A DNA stretch of 64,000 bases, from contig NZ_VRTY01000007.1 of assembly GCF_008017455.1 (NCBI RefSeq), positions 1 through 64,000 of the forward strand, written 5' to 3'. The notes below the pieces were generated by a model, which was not told the DNA's origin, searched no databases, and saw only the letters and a program-made list of their open reading frames with translations. Each line of letters begins with the position of its first letter. Within the stretch, counting starts at the first letter, position 1. Positions 36,586 to 46,023 of this stretch are shown here, piece by piece. This stretch comes from Pontibacter qinzhouensis (lineage in GTDB: Bacteria; Bacteroidota; Bacteroidia; Cytophagales; Hymenobacteraceae). A program made the translations under genes and the position numbers.

Positions 36586-37086
36586 ATGAGTGAAATAGTA
36601 AAAGTTGGTGACAAAGCACCTGATTTTGAGTTGCAACGACAGGATGGTGGCTTTTTTAGACTTTGTGAAACGCTTAAAGGCAAAAATGTTGTCTTGTATT
36701 TTTACCCGAAAGATAACACCTCTGACTGCACAAAGCAGGCTTGCAAATTTCGTGATCAGTATGAGGTGTTTCGGGAACAAGGCGCTGAGGTAGTAGGAGT
36801 GAGCTCCGACAGTTTGGATACGCATCAGCGGTTCGAGAAAATTCACCATTTGCCCTTTCTGCTCCTCAGCGACAAAGGTGGTAGCGTAAGGAGCCTCTAC
36901 GGAGTACCCCGGTTTTTGGGCATTATGCCAGGGCGTGCTACTTACATTATCGATAAAAAAGGTATTGTGCGGCATGTGTTCGACTCCAGTACCAAACCAC
37001 TGGAGCATGTAAACAAGGCCCTGGAAGTACTGAACCGGCTTAACCCGGAGCAGGAGACGCACAAAAAATCAAAAGCAAAGGCATAG
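36586..37086 (+). CDS. Peroxiredoxin, BCP/PrxQ type
   Basis: The 166-residue thiol peroxidase reduces hydroperoxides. It has the thioredoxin-like AhpC/TSA fold, with peroxidatic Cys48 and resolving Cys53 in PKDNTSDCTKQAC, the spacing of atypical 2-Cys BCP enzymes; the usual PGC is SDC here. The C-terminal half carries FLLLSDKGG and the R-x-TYIIDKKG strand. A longer in-frame start at 36439 would precede the promoter and add unrelated residues, so ATG 36586 is chosen. A strong terminator follows. Confidence 0.94.
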   Translation: MSEIVKVGDKAPDFELQRQDGGFFRLCETLKGKNVVLYFYPKDNTSDCTKQACKFRDQYEVFREQGAEVVGVSSDSLDTHQRFEKIHHLPFLLLSDKGGSVRSLYGVPRFLGIMPGRATYIIDKKGIVRHVFDSSTKPLEHVNKALEVLNRLNPEQETHKKSKAKA

Positions 37087-37091
37087 ACACC

Positions 37092-37128
37092 AAAAAGCTC
37101 CTGCAGTAACACTGTGCAGGAGCTTTTT
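37092..37128 (+). terminator. Terminator of the peroxiredoxin gene
   Basis: A 14-bp perfect stem AAAAAGCTCCTGCA with a 9-nt loop and T-tract lies 6 bp after the stop codon. Confidence 0.92.
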
Positions 37129-37410
37129 ACTTTAGGAATATGCTAGTTGGTAAAAAGTTTTAGCTATAACTATCTACAACGTCTTCACTTATCAGAGTTC
37201 CAAATAGTAGTTCCCGGAAAATCGAAAAACCATGTGATAAATGGCTTCTTAACTTTTCAGAAATAGAATTTGTATAGCACCAGCAACTGCAGCTAAGCTT
37301 CTTTACATCGGTAAGGCTGAAAGTGGTTAAGGTGCGAAGCTCCCTTGAGCATTTGATAGCAGTAGATGCTTTCCGGCACATTACCTCAGGAGTCGCATCA
37401 GTAACTTACT

Positions 37411-38760
37411 TTACTTCTGCTCATGCAGCCGGAGCAGGCGCTGTAAAATTTCTGTCAGGTAAGTGCCAGTATAGGGACCGTAAAAGTTCATGTCGCGGGT
37501 TTCGTATTTTTTAAGTGGATAATGTTCTTCTGGAGTTATATAGCCTATGTAGCCACCGTTAAAGCCTGTAACAACTACTTCTTTATTGTGTTGTTGAGCC
37601 GCTGGCTGCAACTGTTTCATATACTCACCAGAATAATCGGCAGGCACTCCGAGTAATACCATGCTACCGATTTGGAGGCTGCTAACGTAGGCTCCATAAT
37701 TGCCAAATACCGTCCTGAACAGGAAAGGAGCAAAACGGTGAGTATCGCCGGAGCGCCATTGTGTGGCTGGTAATTCAAAAGGGACACGGGCATAACCTAG
37801 CGTCTGCTGATAGGCCATCGGTACTGATTTTTCTGCGGCTAATAATTTGCTGGCTAATTGCCGGCCTACGGCTTCGGTACTACTGAATGAATCGCCATGA
37901 GGGGCTTTGGTCTGGTGGCTTGCAACTGCACCTGCGGCAAATGCAGCAAAATCGACCTGCGTTTCCAGAGAGTCGACTAAAGCGCCTGGGTAGTCGCGGG
38001 AAAGGATAGGTTGCATGGAGGGCAGAATAGTAGGATGGGCTGAGAAGCTGCAAAACAGGGCTGTTGCTCCTCCTTTCTGCTCAAATTTTAAAAAACGCAT
38101 GGTTGTATCTAATGCCGCAGCATCGCCGGTGAGGCGGTTGGCCACAAGTTCGGCCGCATAAATTTCGCCGTAACCAACCCTGGCAGGTTGCTGATTTGCT
38201 TTTGCCAGCACAAGACTTTCCAAAATACGATCAACGGTGGCTTGCACAATTTTTCTATCGTATTTACCGGCCATGATGCGTCCCATTAGTTTTTTTCCCC
38301 AGCCGCCAAAGCTGGTATGAGTGTGCGTAGCTGTCAGGTATACCTGCTCTGGCTGTAGCCCCAGATTAGGGTAGACTTTTTCTAAGGCCTCTGTAACGGC
38401 CATGGGTGTTATAAGCAGGTCGAGTGCTACCAGGTAAGCCTGACTTTTACCGTTGTTGAAGGCAAAGGTGCGGACATAGGCTGAGTCATGTACGGAGGTA
38501 TATTTCATGCCGCGCCGCTTGCCGTAACCGGCGAGCGGATTGTGGCGCGGCGGCGTCATATTCACCTTGGCCCAACCAACCTGAAGGGTATCTGCCGTGG
38601 TAATGGTAGGCCCCTGATGCTCCAGCGCCTGTAGCGTTTGCTGGTAATAAGAGCTTTCCTGGTATGGCGAAAAATCAATTTGCTGCACTAAGCACGATTG
38701 CAGCAGCAGGCAGAGAAAAAGGCATGATACATTATACTTAAGGGATGCTGTAAAAGGCAT
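37411..38760 (-). CDS. Neutral/alkaline ceramidase-like lipoprotein
   Basis: The 449-residue protein has a lipoprotein signal with lipobox LQSC. The mature part resembles the N-terminal domain of neutral/alkaline non-lysosomal ceramidase: VGWAKVNMTPPRHNPLAGYGKR, LDLLITPMAV, a histidine pair in ATHTHTSFGG, and FSAHPTI. It is shorter than full ceramidases and lacks their C-terminal domain. Many bacteria in this phylum make sphingolipids, so a lipid-amidase role is plausible but not shown. ATG at 38760 is preferred over TTG at 38778 because it starts the signal peptide. Confidence 0.82.
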   Translation of the reverse strand: MPFTASLKYNVSCLFLCLLLQSCLVQQIDFSPYQESSYYQQTLQALEHQGPTITTADTLQVGWAKVNMTPPRHNPLAGYGKRRGMKYTSVHDSAYVRTFAFNNGKSQAYLVALDLLITPMAVTEALEKVYPNLGLQPEQVYLTATHTHTSFGGWGKKLMGRIMAGKYDRKIVQATVDRILESLVLAKANQQPARVGYGEIYAAELVANRLTGDAAALDTTMRFLKFEQKGGATALFCSFSAHPTILPSMQPILSRDYPGALVDSLETQVDFAAFAAGAVASHQTKAPHGDSFSSTEAVGRQLASKLLAAEKSVPMAYQQTLGYARVPFELPATQWRSGDTHRFAPFLFRTVFGNYGAYVSSLQIGSMVLLGVPADYSGEYMKQLQPAAQQHNKEVVVTGFNGGYIGYITPEEHYPLKKYETRDMNFYGPYTGTYLTEILQRLLRLHEQK

Positions 38761-39099
38761 AACTGGTGAATAAACCAATGTAGGATCAAAATAAGCAACC
38801 TGAAACTACTATAATTAATCCAATAATCCAGGATTAAGCCATCACTTTCTATCTTTAAACCTTAAAGGATGTTATTTCAGAGGCTACGGTTATTCAGTAC
38901 ATTAGCAAACACAGGAGGAAGAGAAGGTAGCAAACTTTAAATAAGTCACATTTAGTTTTTTATCAGCTACCGGCTGACCAATTATAAGTTCGTGTAGGTG
39001 TTGTAAAGCAGCAGACGCTTTGAACCCTACTACCCAATTATTCTAATGAAATCATCCTCCCAAAGGATCTTGATTCAAAAAGTGTCAAGGGTATGCCTG
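38761..39099. other. Intergenic region with repeat copy 14
   Basis: Only repeat copy 14 is recognised, close to the stop codon of the gene to its right. Confidence 0.6.
39036..39092 (-). repeat. 57-bp dispersed repeat, copy 14
   Basis: On the minus strand it reads ACCCTTGA, then ATCCTTTGGGAGGAT, then TTTCATTAGAATAATT. The centre is a 5-bp palindromic stem (ATCCT/AGGAT). It starts 7 bp after the stop of the 39100 gene in sense. Confidence 0.92.
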
Positions 39100-40374
39100 T
39101 CAGGTTTTTGGTTTTTTCTTTTTGGCAGCCGGGAAAAGGATGTTGTTCAGAATCAGTCGGTAGCCTGGAGAGTTTGGGTACAGACTTAAGTCGGTCGGGT
39201 AATGGCTTCCACGGGCCTGGTAGGCTTCCGGATCGTGGCCTCCATAAAACGTCCAGGTGCCTTTGCCTACAGTGCCGTTCATGTACCGCACTTCGTTTGC
39301 TGCCTGCAACTCGCCCATTATGTTTACCTCAGGCTTTACCTGTTCTTTTTTGAAAGCAGTCGTCTGGCCCATAAACCCTTTTATGGTTTTGCTGTGGTTC
39401 TGGGTTAACATGGTCGGAATCGGGTCCCATTTGGCAGAAAAGGTGAAGAGCGAAAAAAAGTCATTTTCTTCGTCAATGCCTCTTTCCCAGCGTTGGTTGT
39501 CGATGCTGGAAAACCCGCGGTCGTAGCCGTTCTGGCTAATAACAAAATTGTGGAATGCAAATGTTTTAGTAAAATCCAGCTTTTGTTGTGCATCCGGGTC
39601 AATGCCATCTCCGTCGTAAAGCTCATCGACAATATCTACTCCCTCAGCGGCCAGTGCAATATCGTATGTGTCGGTGGCGGAGCACATGGCAAACATAAAG
39701 CCTCCACCGGCTACAAACTCTTTAATGCGCATTGCCACACCATGCTTCATCTGCGATACTTTGTCATAGCCATATTTAACGACCAGCCGCTGGGCCTCCT
39801 GCTGTTCTGCCAGAAACTTATCTCTGCCGCGTCGCCGACCGATTGAACGGCCATATTGGCCGGTAAAGTCCTCGTGGTGCAAGTGCAGCCAATCGAAGTT
39901 CAGCAGCTTCTGTTCCAGCACTTCCTCATCAAACACAAGCTCGTACGGAATTTCGGCATAAGTGAGCACCAGGGTAACAGCATCTTCTCCAAACTCAGCC
40001 ATAGGAGGGGAGTATACGGCAATTTTTGGCACCTTTTCCAATTTCATCACATCCATGTTAGCGTCAGGGTGAGCGATCTGACTTATAATCTCTTGGTAGG
40101 CAGCATCAGAGAGCACCTGGTAAGATACTCCTCTTGCCAGAAGTTCTTTTTCAACAGGTTCGGCCTGCCGGAAAGCGAAGCTACCTCCTCTGTAATTCAG
40201 TAGCCAGTCTACTTCCTGTTCTTTTTGCAGTACCCAGAAGGCAATGCCATAGGCTTTCAAATGATCTTTTTGAGCTACATCCATGGGCACCAGAATTTGA
40301 GCAGCAGGAGAAACTAATGGCTGCAAAATCCAAAATGCTATTACAAACAGGCTGGTTATAAGTCGGATACTCAT
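39100..40374 (-). CDS. Secreted protein annotated in relatives as 'asparagine synthetase B'
   Basis: The 424-residue protein has a signal peptide ending near SPAAQ. It lacks the N-terminal Cys2 nucleophile and the PP-loop (SGGxDS) that define AsnB, so that label, which I recall for similar Cytophagales proteins, is doubtful. The visible core has FVAGGGFMFAMCSATD near residue 220, resembling a glutamine-amidotransferase class I-like nucleophile elbow, and a late GTWTFYGGHDPEAYQARG segment as in ThuA-like folds. I would call it a periplasmic GATase1-like protein of unknown function. Repeat copy 14 follows directly. Confidence 0.65.
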   Translation of the reverse strand: MSIRLITSLFVIAFWILQPLVSPAAQILVPMDVAQKDHLKAYGIAFWVLQKEQEVDWLLNYRGGSFAFRQAEPVEKELLARGVSYQVLSDAAYQEIISQIAHPDANMDVMKLEKVPKIAVYSPPMAEFGEDAVTLVLTYAEIPYELVFDEEVLEQKLLNFDWLHLHHEDFTGQYGRSIGRRRGRDKFLAEQQEAQRLVVKYGYDKVSQMKHGVAMRIKEFVAGGGFMFAMCSATDTYDIALAAEGVDIVDELYDGDGIDPDAQQKLDFTKTFAFHNFVISQNGYDRGFSSIDNQRWERGIDEENDFFSLFTFSAKWDPIPTMLTQNHSKTIKGFMGQTTAFKKEQVKPEVNIMGELQAANEVRYMNGTVGKGTWTFYGGHDPEAYQARGSHYPTDLSLYPNSPGYRLILNNILFPAAKKKKPKT

Positions 40375-40620
40375 GGAGGATAGCCTTTATGATACAATAT
40401 CGAATATAACGAAATATCTGGAAATAAGAAGGATACACTTTCAGAGAGTGATGCACAGGCTACAGAAATACCTTATTGCAAGTATGCAAAAAGATGCTGC
40501 CAGGTACACCAGGTGGAGAGTCTGAAAAAATGTGAGATGGCTGCCAAAAAACTCGGACAGCTTTACCTGTTATTACGAACCGAAAATTCTGATGTTGTAG
40601 ATATGTTGAAGTCGGGTCGC

Positions 40621-41175
40621 TTAAAAAAAGAAACTCATAAGCAGCAGCAGTAAGGCTGCCGCATGCAAAAAATTAAGGGCAATCATAAGCTTCCTGTCTA
40701 CGGTGTTATTGCGGTAATACAGCAGTGCGTAAACGCTGTCCACTACAAGGCTACTCACGACAATAGCCAGAAAAAGGCTGGAAGAATGGTAGGTAACGGC
40801 TTCTGTATGGAAATCTTCGGCATACACAGTAAACAAGTAGCTGAACTGGAACAAGCAAAACAAATTGTAGCTAATGCCAATAAGAGGAGACCACTTTTTT
40901 ACCCACAGCACCAGTACCGCCTGCAATACCAGGCGTGCATAAATCATTAATCCGAAAAACCTGATGCTGCTTAAGTTGCCTGCAGGAAGATTTTCCTCGA
41001 AAGCCAGTACAGGAGTTAAGATCAGGTACAGATACACCAGAAACGTAAGCCAGGCTGCATAAGGAGCATCGGCTGTGGGTGATAGGTGAGTCTGCCGCTT
41101 TCTTACAAACGCGTAAATTGGCAACAGCACCAAGAGGCCAGCCACAGCGAATGTTTTAGTATAGATAGAATACAT
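40621..41175 (-). CDS. Hypothetical membrane protein
   Basis: The 184-residue protein has about five hydrophobic segments and almost no long soluble part. Segments include TFAVAGLLVLLPIYAFV, AAWLTFLVYLYLILTPVLAF and a C-terminal AAALLLLLMSFFF. I do not recognise the family. It is monocistronic and divergent from the rhomboid gene. Confidence 0.65.
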   Translation of the reverse strand: MYSIYTKTFAVAGLLVLLPIYAFVRKRQTHLSPTADAPYAAWLTFLVYLYLILTPVLAFEENLPAGNLSSIRFFGLMIYARLVLQAVLVLWVKKWSPLIGISYNLFCLFQFSYLFTVYAEDFHTEAVTYHSSSLFLAIVVSSLVVDSVYALLYYRNNTVDRKLMIALNFLHAAALLLLLMSFFF

Positions 41176-41438
41176 ACGAGGCGTTTAATAATGCAGACAA
41201 CGGAAATAACTCCTATTAGAATCAGCCGTTTGATCTTTATGCCGCCAACGGATGATAAAGTCTTTAGAAGTTTTACTAATCTCTATTCTGAAATTGCAGC
41301 ACTATTCATATATATGGATTCAGGGTGCATTTTGTTTCGGTTCCTCTGGTAGCCTCTCCTGTACTTTCAAAAGAAACCTTAACTTTACACAACCACTCTT
41401 TTAATTTTACGCCGCTACAGCTAAACTCTACATGTAAC

Positions 41439-42239
41439 ATGAAACCATTGCAGGAGGAAAGTGACCGGTTTGCTTACAGCTTTTTACCAGGAGCGTTGTT
41501 TGTCGGTCTGCTTTGGCTTATTAAGCTGATGGAGTTCCTGACAGATGCTCATTTGGTTTGGCTGGGAGTTTTACCACGTAGGTTTTTCGGATTAATTGGG
41601 GTGGTTACCAGCCCGCTCATTCATGGTGGTGTACCGCATTTACTTTCAAACTCTTTTCCGCTGGTGCTGCTAACGGGGCTCATTATTTTTCTGCATAGGC
41701 GTGTAGCCTGGCAAGTGTTAACCGTGTGCTATGTTGGCAGTGGTTTGCTAACCTGGTTTATTGGCCGCCACTCTTACCACATTGGTGCAAGTGGGGTTGT
41801 GTACGCCATGGTTGGCTATCTGTTTTTCCTGGGCATGTTCAGGCGCGACAGAAGCGCACTGGCAGTTTCGCTGGCCATCCTGTTTTTGTATAGCGGCTTT
41901 ATCTATGGCCTGTTCCCAAACGAAGAAAGAATTTCGTGGGAGGGGCATTTAGGTGGCATATTGGCTGGTTTGCTGGCTGCCATCGTGTTTGGCAGCGGCA
42001 TGCCCGAACCCGAACCCGATCATGAGGAACTACTACCGCTTAGCCCGGACCAGAAGGAGCTACAACAGCAACATCTTAGCAGCACCTACACATCAGGCAG
42101 CGAATTACCGTTCTACATTCAATATAAAATAGCCAATCCTGATCATAAAACCTCCTACCACCATCGATATTACTTAAATTCTACATCAGGCATGGTAGAA
42201 GCCCCAACTCAAGCACCTGTTTCTACGTCTAGTGGTTAA
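41439..42239 (+). CDS. Rhomboid-family intramembrane serine protease
   Basis: The 266-residue protein has about six membrane helices with the catalytic Ser118 in HIGASGVVYA and His170 in WEGHLGG. The loop histidine and asparagine of the family are present in HLLSNSFPL (His67, Asn71). A polar C-terminal tail of about 85 residues follows the membrane domain. The ATG at 41439 is chosen; an upstream in-frame extension would add a non-family segment. Substrates are unknown. The VTT-domain gene follows after 20 bp. Confidence 0.93.
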   Translation: MKPLQEESDRFAYSFLPGALFVGLLWLIKLMEFLTDAHLVWLGVLPRRFFGLIGVVTSPLIHGGVPHLLSNSFPLVLLTGLIIFLHRRVAWQVLTVCYVGSGLLTWFIGRHSYHIGASGVVYAMVGYLFFLGMFRRDRSALAVSLAILFLYSGFIYGLFPNEERISWEGHLGGILAGLLAAIVFGSGMPEPEPDHEELLPLSPDQKELQQQHLSSTYTSGSELPFYIQYKIANPDHKTSYHHRYYLNSTSGMVEAPTQAPVSTSSG

Positions 42240-42259
42240 ACAACAAGTTTAGGTGGTAC

Positions 42260-42973
42260 ATGGCAGAAGCAACTCAAAAAGAGCAGAATAAAGAAGTAGG
42301 TGAAAGTAAATGGCCCTTGTACCTAACCGGAGCCATTGTGGTAGTGCTGGTACTGGCCTACTTTGTTTCGCCTGATTTTAAAAACACCATGCAAGAGGCA
42401 TGGCTAGTGATGACCAGCGGAGAAGAGGAGCAAATTTCTGAATGGGTGAGTCAGTTTGGATTCTGGGGGCCGTTTTTCCTGGTTGGCGCTATGGTAGCGC
42501 AAATGTTTCTAGTGGTGGTAAACGTGGTAGCGTTAATGTTGGTGGCTATACTGGCTTACGGACCTGTCTGGGGATCAGCTCTGGCTGTATTAGCTGTATC
42601 GGTGGCTGCTACGGTTGGGTATTTTATAGGACATGCCCTGGGAGAGACCGGCGTAAGTAAGATTATCGGCCATAAGGCAGAGAAAAAAGTAGCAGGTTTT
42701 GTAGATGATTATGGTATATGGGCTGTTATAATTGCCCGTATTTCTCCGCTGCTCTCCAACGATGCCGTAAGTTTTGTGGCTGGCTTTGCTAAAATGGGTT
42801 ATTTAAAGTTTATGGCGGCAACACTTGCCGGTATAATACCCCTGACTATTTTGCTGGCCTGGCTTGGCGAAAACAGTGACCGCCTAAAATCTGGTTTGCT
42901 TTGGTTAGGTGGCATCAGTTTGCTATTGTTCATTGGGTATGTGGTGTATGATAAATACGTTAAGAAATCTTAA
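42260..42973 (+). CDS. VTT/TVP38-TMEM64-family membrane protein
   Basis: The 237-residue integral membrane protein belongs to the SNARE-associated/VTT (DedA-like) superfamily. It has an N-terminal anchor helix, then FGFWGPFFLVGAMVAQMFLVVVN, a re-entrant-like LAYGPVWGSALAVLAVSVAATVGYFIGHALG, and the FVDDYGIWAVIIARISPLLSNDAVSFVAG motif with its conserved Arg and Pro. Some relatives are implicated in lipid scrambling or undecaprenyl-phosphate transport. It is likely co-transcribed with the rhomboid gene. Confidence 0.9.
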   Translation: MAEATQKEQNKEVGESKWPLYLTGAIVVVLVLAYFVSPDFKNTMQEAWLVMTSGEEEQISEWVSQFGFWGPFFLVGAMVAQMFLVVVNVVALMLVAILAYGPVWGSALAVLAVSVAATVGYFIGHALGETGVSKIIGHKAEKKVAGFVDDYGIWAVIIARISPLLSNDAVSFVAGFAKMGYLKFMAATLAGIIPLTILLAWLGENSDRLKSGLLWLGGISLLLFIGYVVYDKYVKKS

Positions 42974-43640
42974 AACCAACCAGTACCTCCGGTTTCACCA
43001 GTTTCACAAACAGTACTTGAACCTGCTATTTCGTTTTGAAATCTCCTTAATTTTTTGCTTCTTTAGCTACGCGATTACTTAAAAATAGGAATAGATGGTT
43101 TACCATTCAAAATAGATCTAAAGTTAAATTTAGTTGATTAAAAAGAGGAGAAAGGCCGGCAGAAATTGCCGGCTTTTTTTATTTTAACCTGCTTTAACTG
43201 GCTTCTAGATCCAGGTTTCAATTGGGGAGTAATAATAATTGCCAGATACATATACATTGAACAATTGACTCATCTGACCAAAGAAAATTAATTAAGGGTT
43301 CTTTAAATAATTTAATTTTAAACTGCTGAAATCACTCGGTTATTACCGTGTTATCTGATAATTTGCTTTACCAACACACTGCGTTTAAGCTCCGGTTATA
43401 TTAAAATAATTATACAAATATTCACAAATATTAATAATTAGAGATATCATATAGATAAATGAATTGATTATAACTAAATAAATAAAAAATTTAACCCTGT
43501 ATAATAATCGAGCTTATACCTTGAATTTTATATAAATATTGGCTTAACAGCGCCTATTGTAAGGTCTTGAAACCTAGTTGAAAAACTATCGTTAAAGCCA
43601 TTTATTATTAGAAAACCGATGTATAACAAAAAGATTGCTT
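42974..43640. other. AT-rich intergenic region
   Basis: Apart from the terminator at 43151-43180 the stretch 43200-43600 is markedly AT-rich. No gene or repeat copy is seen. Confidence 0.55.
43151..43180 (+). terminator. Terminator downstream of the VTT gene
   Basis: A 10-bp stem centred on GCCGGC/GCCGGC with one G-U pair is followed by a T-tract. It lies 178 bp after the stop codon. Confidence 0.75.
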
Positions 43641-44168
43641 ATGATTAGGTACAAATTACTAGCAGTAGCACTCTTCATTTTCATGGTTTTGGATGAAGAA
43701 TTTTCGGTCAGTAAAGCAGAGACGCTGCAAGCTGACAAAAATAAGGAAACTACAATTTTTAATATTGCTAAACCAAAAACCATAGCGGAACAGGAACCTA
43801 CTGCAGATGCTACTCCTGAACCTATTACCGTAACAGCCACTGTTTACTTTCCTGAGCCAGGTCAGACCGACGATACTCCTTTTATTACCGCAGATGGCTC
43901 CAAAATAAATGAAAAAAATCCGGGCAAACATCGTTGGATCGCAGTTTCGCGCGATCTGCATGAGCGGTGGGGCGGCGAGATCAGTTATGGCGATTCGCTG
44001 GTCGTGTCCGGTATTTCAGACGATCTGGACGGACTTTATATCGTTCGCGACACTATGCACAAACGCATCCGTAACCGTATCGATATTCTGGTAGGGAGGC
44101 AGGACGAGGTAATGGGTAAATGGAAGAATGTTCAGATTTCTAAATTTATCGCCTCAACCGAATCGTAG
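43641..44168 (+). CDS. 3D-domain (double-psi beta-barrel) secreted protein
   Basis: The 175-residue protein has an N-terminal hydrophobic signal and a C-terminal domain starting ITVTATVYFPEPGQTDDTP. The pattern TADGSKI, WIAVSRDLHERWGG, YGDSLVVSG and DGLYIVRDTMHKRIRNRIDILV matches the 3D/RlpA-like double-psi beta-barrel seen in MltA-type cell-wall proteins. Conserved aspartates are present. A role in peptidoglycan processing is inferred from family. ATG 43641 is preferred over TTG 43635. A terminator follows at 44317-44352. Confidence 0.8.
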   Translation: MIRYKLLAVALFIFMVLDEEFSVSKAETLQADKNKETTIFNIAKPKTIAEQEPTADATPEPITVTATVYFPEPGQTDDTPFITADGSKINEKNPGKHRWIAVSRDLHERWGGEISYGDSLVVSGISDDLDGLYIVRDTMHKRIRNRIDILVGRQDEVMGKWKNVQISKFIASTES

Positions 44169-44213
44169 GTACCAGTAGTTTAACCCCTGCTTTTGGGGAT
44201 GATAATTTAATCT

Positions 44214-44270
44214 AATTATTCTAATGAAAAATGCATTTAGAAGAAGAAAGGTAAAAATTTAGTCAAGGGT
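44214..44270 (-). repeat. 57-bp dispersed repeat, copy 15
   Basis: On the minus strand it reads ACCCTTGA and TTTCATTAGAATAATT with exact length, but the central box is degraded (CTTCTTCTAAATGC). It is in sense to the small minus-strand gene, 167 bp after its stop. Confidence 0.85.
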
Positions 44271-44316
44271 AGCACTTGCTGGCATAAACCTAAGCGTGTT
44301 GTCCTGTTTGTTTCAT

Positions 44317-44352
44317 AGGCCCGGATGCATCAGCATCTCCGGGCTTTTTTTA
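44317..44352 (+). terminator. Terminator
   Basis: The stem GCCCGGATGC/GCA(TC)TCCGGGC with a 2-nt bulge is followed by seven T. It presumably ends the transcript of the 3D-domain gene. Confidence 0.75.
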
Positions 44353-44437
44353 TGTTCATGGCATATTCGGTCAAAGGATTTAATTTGGACAGGTTCTGCA
44401 GTAGGAGCAAAGGCAGTGCAAGTCTTATAGCTATTAG

Positions 44438-44629
44438 TTAAACTACATACGACTGTAATATTTCCAAACCTTCTCCATCGTTTTGCGCCTCCACCACCTC
44501 ATCTATCACATATTGCACCTCCTGTTCGCTCCATTTCTCTTTCTCGGCAGCTTTAACAAATACATCTAATGCCACAAAACGTCCGGCCTCTAGTGGTAAC
44601 AGCGTTTTAACTTTTTTTCTGATGTTCAT
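44438..44629 (-). CDS. Small hypothetical protein
   Basis: The 63-residue basic-to-acidic protein starts [19 protein letters not shown] and ends in an acidic helical stretch. The ATG at 44629 is preferred over a longer frame whose extra 27 residues read like translated intergenic sequence. No family is recognised. Repeat copy 15 lies downstream. Confidence 0.5.
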   Translation of the reverse strand: MNIRKKVKTLLPLEAGRFVALDVFVKAAEKEKWSEQEVQYVIDEVVEAQNDGEGLEILQSYVV

Positions 44630-44852
44630 TTTTATCAATCTTATAGACACAGATAATTTAGCCCTCCGCTCATAAAAAAGCAAATTTTTGAGTGGTAACC
44701 TGTTAAGCAAAATATATCTGGCAAAGGCTTAGTTTGAGTTAAAAAACTAAGTTACAGATAGGTAAAGGCCCTATTATCTGTTTAAATAAGGCTGTGGTTG
44801 ATGTCGCGGTTAACCCTTTACCTACATACCCGTTTGTATATATAAGTTTAGA

Positions 44853-45836
44853 ATGAGAAAAACAAATTTAATGAACAAAGAGCTAATTACCTTTGACCAG
44901 TTAGATGGGCTTAATGATTTAACAATTATGCACTACGCTGCCCCCCTTATCGTAATTTCGGTGGTGGCAGAATGGCTGGTGGGGGTTTACAAAAAGAAAA
45001 ACTACTACCATAAAAAGGATTTTCTGGCAGCTTTGACCATTGGTGGCGTTAATGCAGTAATTGGCGGCGCGATGAAAATTTTTCTTTTCTCGATCGCCAT
45101 GTACATCTATAACATCGTGCCGTGGGCAATGCCACGCGTGTGGTGGGGTTTTCTGGTTTGCTTTATTGCCGTTGATTTTTGCCGTTACTGGGCGCACCGT
45201 ATTGCGCATGAGCAGCGGTTCTGGTGGGCTACACACGTTACGCATCATTCGTCCGCCAAAATGAATTTTTCGGTTTCGTTCCGTACCGGTTGGACAAACC
45301 AGATTAAGTTTGTGTTCTTTATACCGGTACCCCTTATAGGAATTGACCCTTTCACGTTTTTTGTTTGTCACCAAATTGCAGTGCTGTACCAGTTCTGGAT
45401 TCATACCGAGCTTATCCGGAAAATGCCAGCCGCTTTTGAATACATTTTTGTAACTCCTTCGCACCACCGGGCTCACCACGGTTCAAACCCACAGTACATC
45501 GACAAGAATTACGGATCAACTTTAATTATCTGGGATAGAATGTTTGGAACATTTGAGGCTGAAGAAGAAAAACCAATATACGGACTTACCACACCAGTCA
45601 CATCTTACAACCCCGTTTACCTGGTATTTCACGAGTACATAGACATCTGGCGCGATTTAAAACATGCCACATCTGCAAAAGAAGTGTTTCAGCTGCTCTT
45701 TAAGCCCCCAGGCACACTTGTAACAGAGCAGCAGCGGCAGGAGGCAGAAGCGAAAAATAGATTAGTAACGCCAGCTACAGCACCTATACAACATGTGGCA
45801 CCCCAGCACGATCAGGAAGTAGTGTTGGCGAAGTAA
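44853..45836 (+). CDS. Sterol desaturase/fatty acid hydroxylase family protein
   Basis: The 327-residue membrane protein has about four to five membrane helices and the histidine clusters of di-iron membrane hydroxylases: HRIAHE, HVTHHSS, a single His in HQIAVLYQFWIH and HHRAHHG. These bind two irons and use O2. Relatives hydroxylate fatty acids, sterols or carotenoids and include alkylglycerol monooxygenase-like enzymes; the substrate here is not clear. An alternative Met six codons in (44871) is possible. A long terminator follows. Confidence 0.9.
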   Translation: MRKTNLMNKELITFDQLDGLNDLTIMHYAAPLIVISVVAEWLVGVYKKKNYYHKKDFLAALTIGGVNAVIGGAMKIFLFSIAMYIYNIVPWAMPRVWWGFLVCFIAVDFCRYWAHRIAHEQRFWWATHVTHHSSAKMNFSVSFRTGWTNQIKFVFFIPVPLIGIDPFTFFVCHQIAVLYQFWIHTELIRKMPAAFEYIFVTPSHHRAHHGSNPQYIDKNYGSTLIIWDRMFGTFEAEEEKPIYGLTTPVTSYNPVYLVFHEYIDIWRDLKHATSAKEVFQLLFKPPGTLVTEQQRQEAEAKNRLVTPATAPIQHVAPQHDQEVVLAK

Positions 45837-45912
45837 CAGCAATACTACTTTGGCAGCAGGTAATTTAAGAGTATTGGAATTAAAGAATTAATAAACTAAA
45901 AAAGTAGAACCA

Positions 45913-45963
45913 AAAACATAAAAAGCTGCAGCGAACTCATATCGCTGCAGCTTTTTATGTTTT
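45913..45963 (+). terminator. Long perfect terminator hairpin
   Basis: A 22-bp perfect stem containing AAAAAGCTGCAGCGA closes a 7-nt loop. Repeat copy 16 begins 4 bp after the stem. Confidence 0.92.
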
Positions 45964-45966
45964 CTT

Positions 45967-46023
45967 ACCCTTGATGAGATTTTGCTTAAACTTCTTTGGA
46001 AGGGCAAATTCATTAGTAAAATT
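45967..46023 (+). repeat. 57-bp dispersed repeat, copy 16
   Basis: It reads ACCCTTGA, CTTTGGAAGGGC and TTCATTAGTAAAATT. It is in sense 130 bp after the desaturase gene, directly after its terminator. Confidence 0.88.

Noticed and set aside
37160..37381. Minus-strand frame of 73 codons between the peroxiredoxin terminator and the ceramidase-like gene
   Set aside because: It has Cys- and Ser-rich random-looking composition and no start signal or neighbours in support.
41325..41438. Longer start for the rhomboid protease
   Set aside because: The added 38 residues have no membrane or family signature; ATG 41439 matches the expected start.
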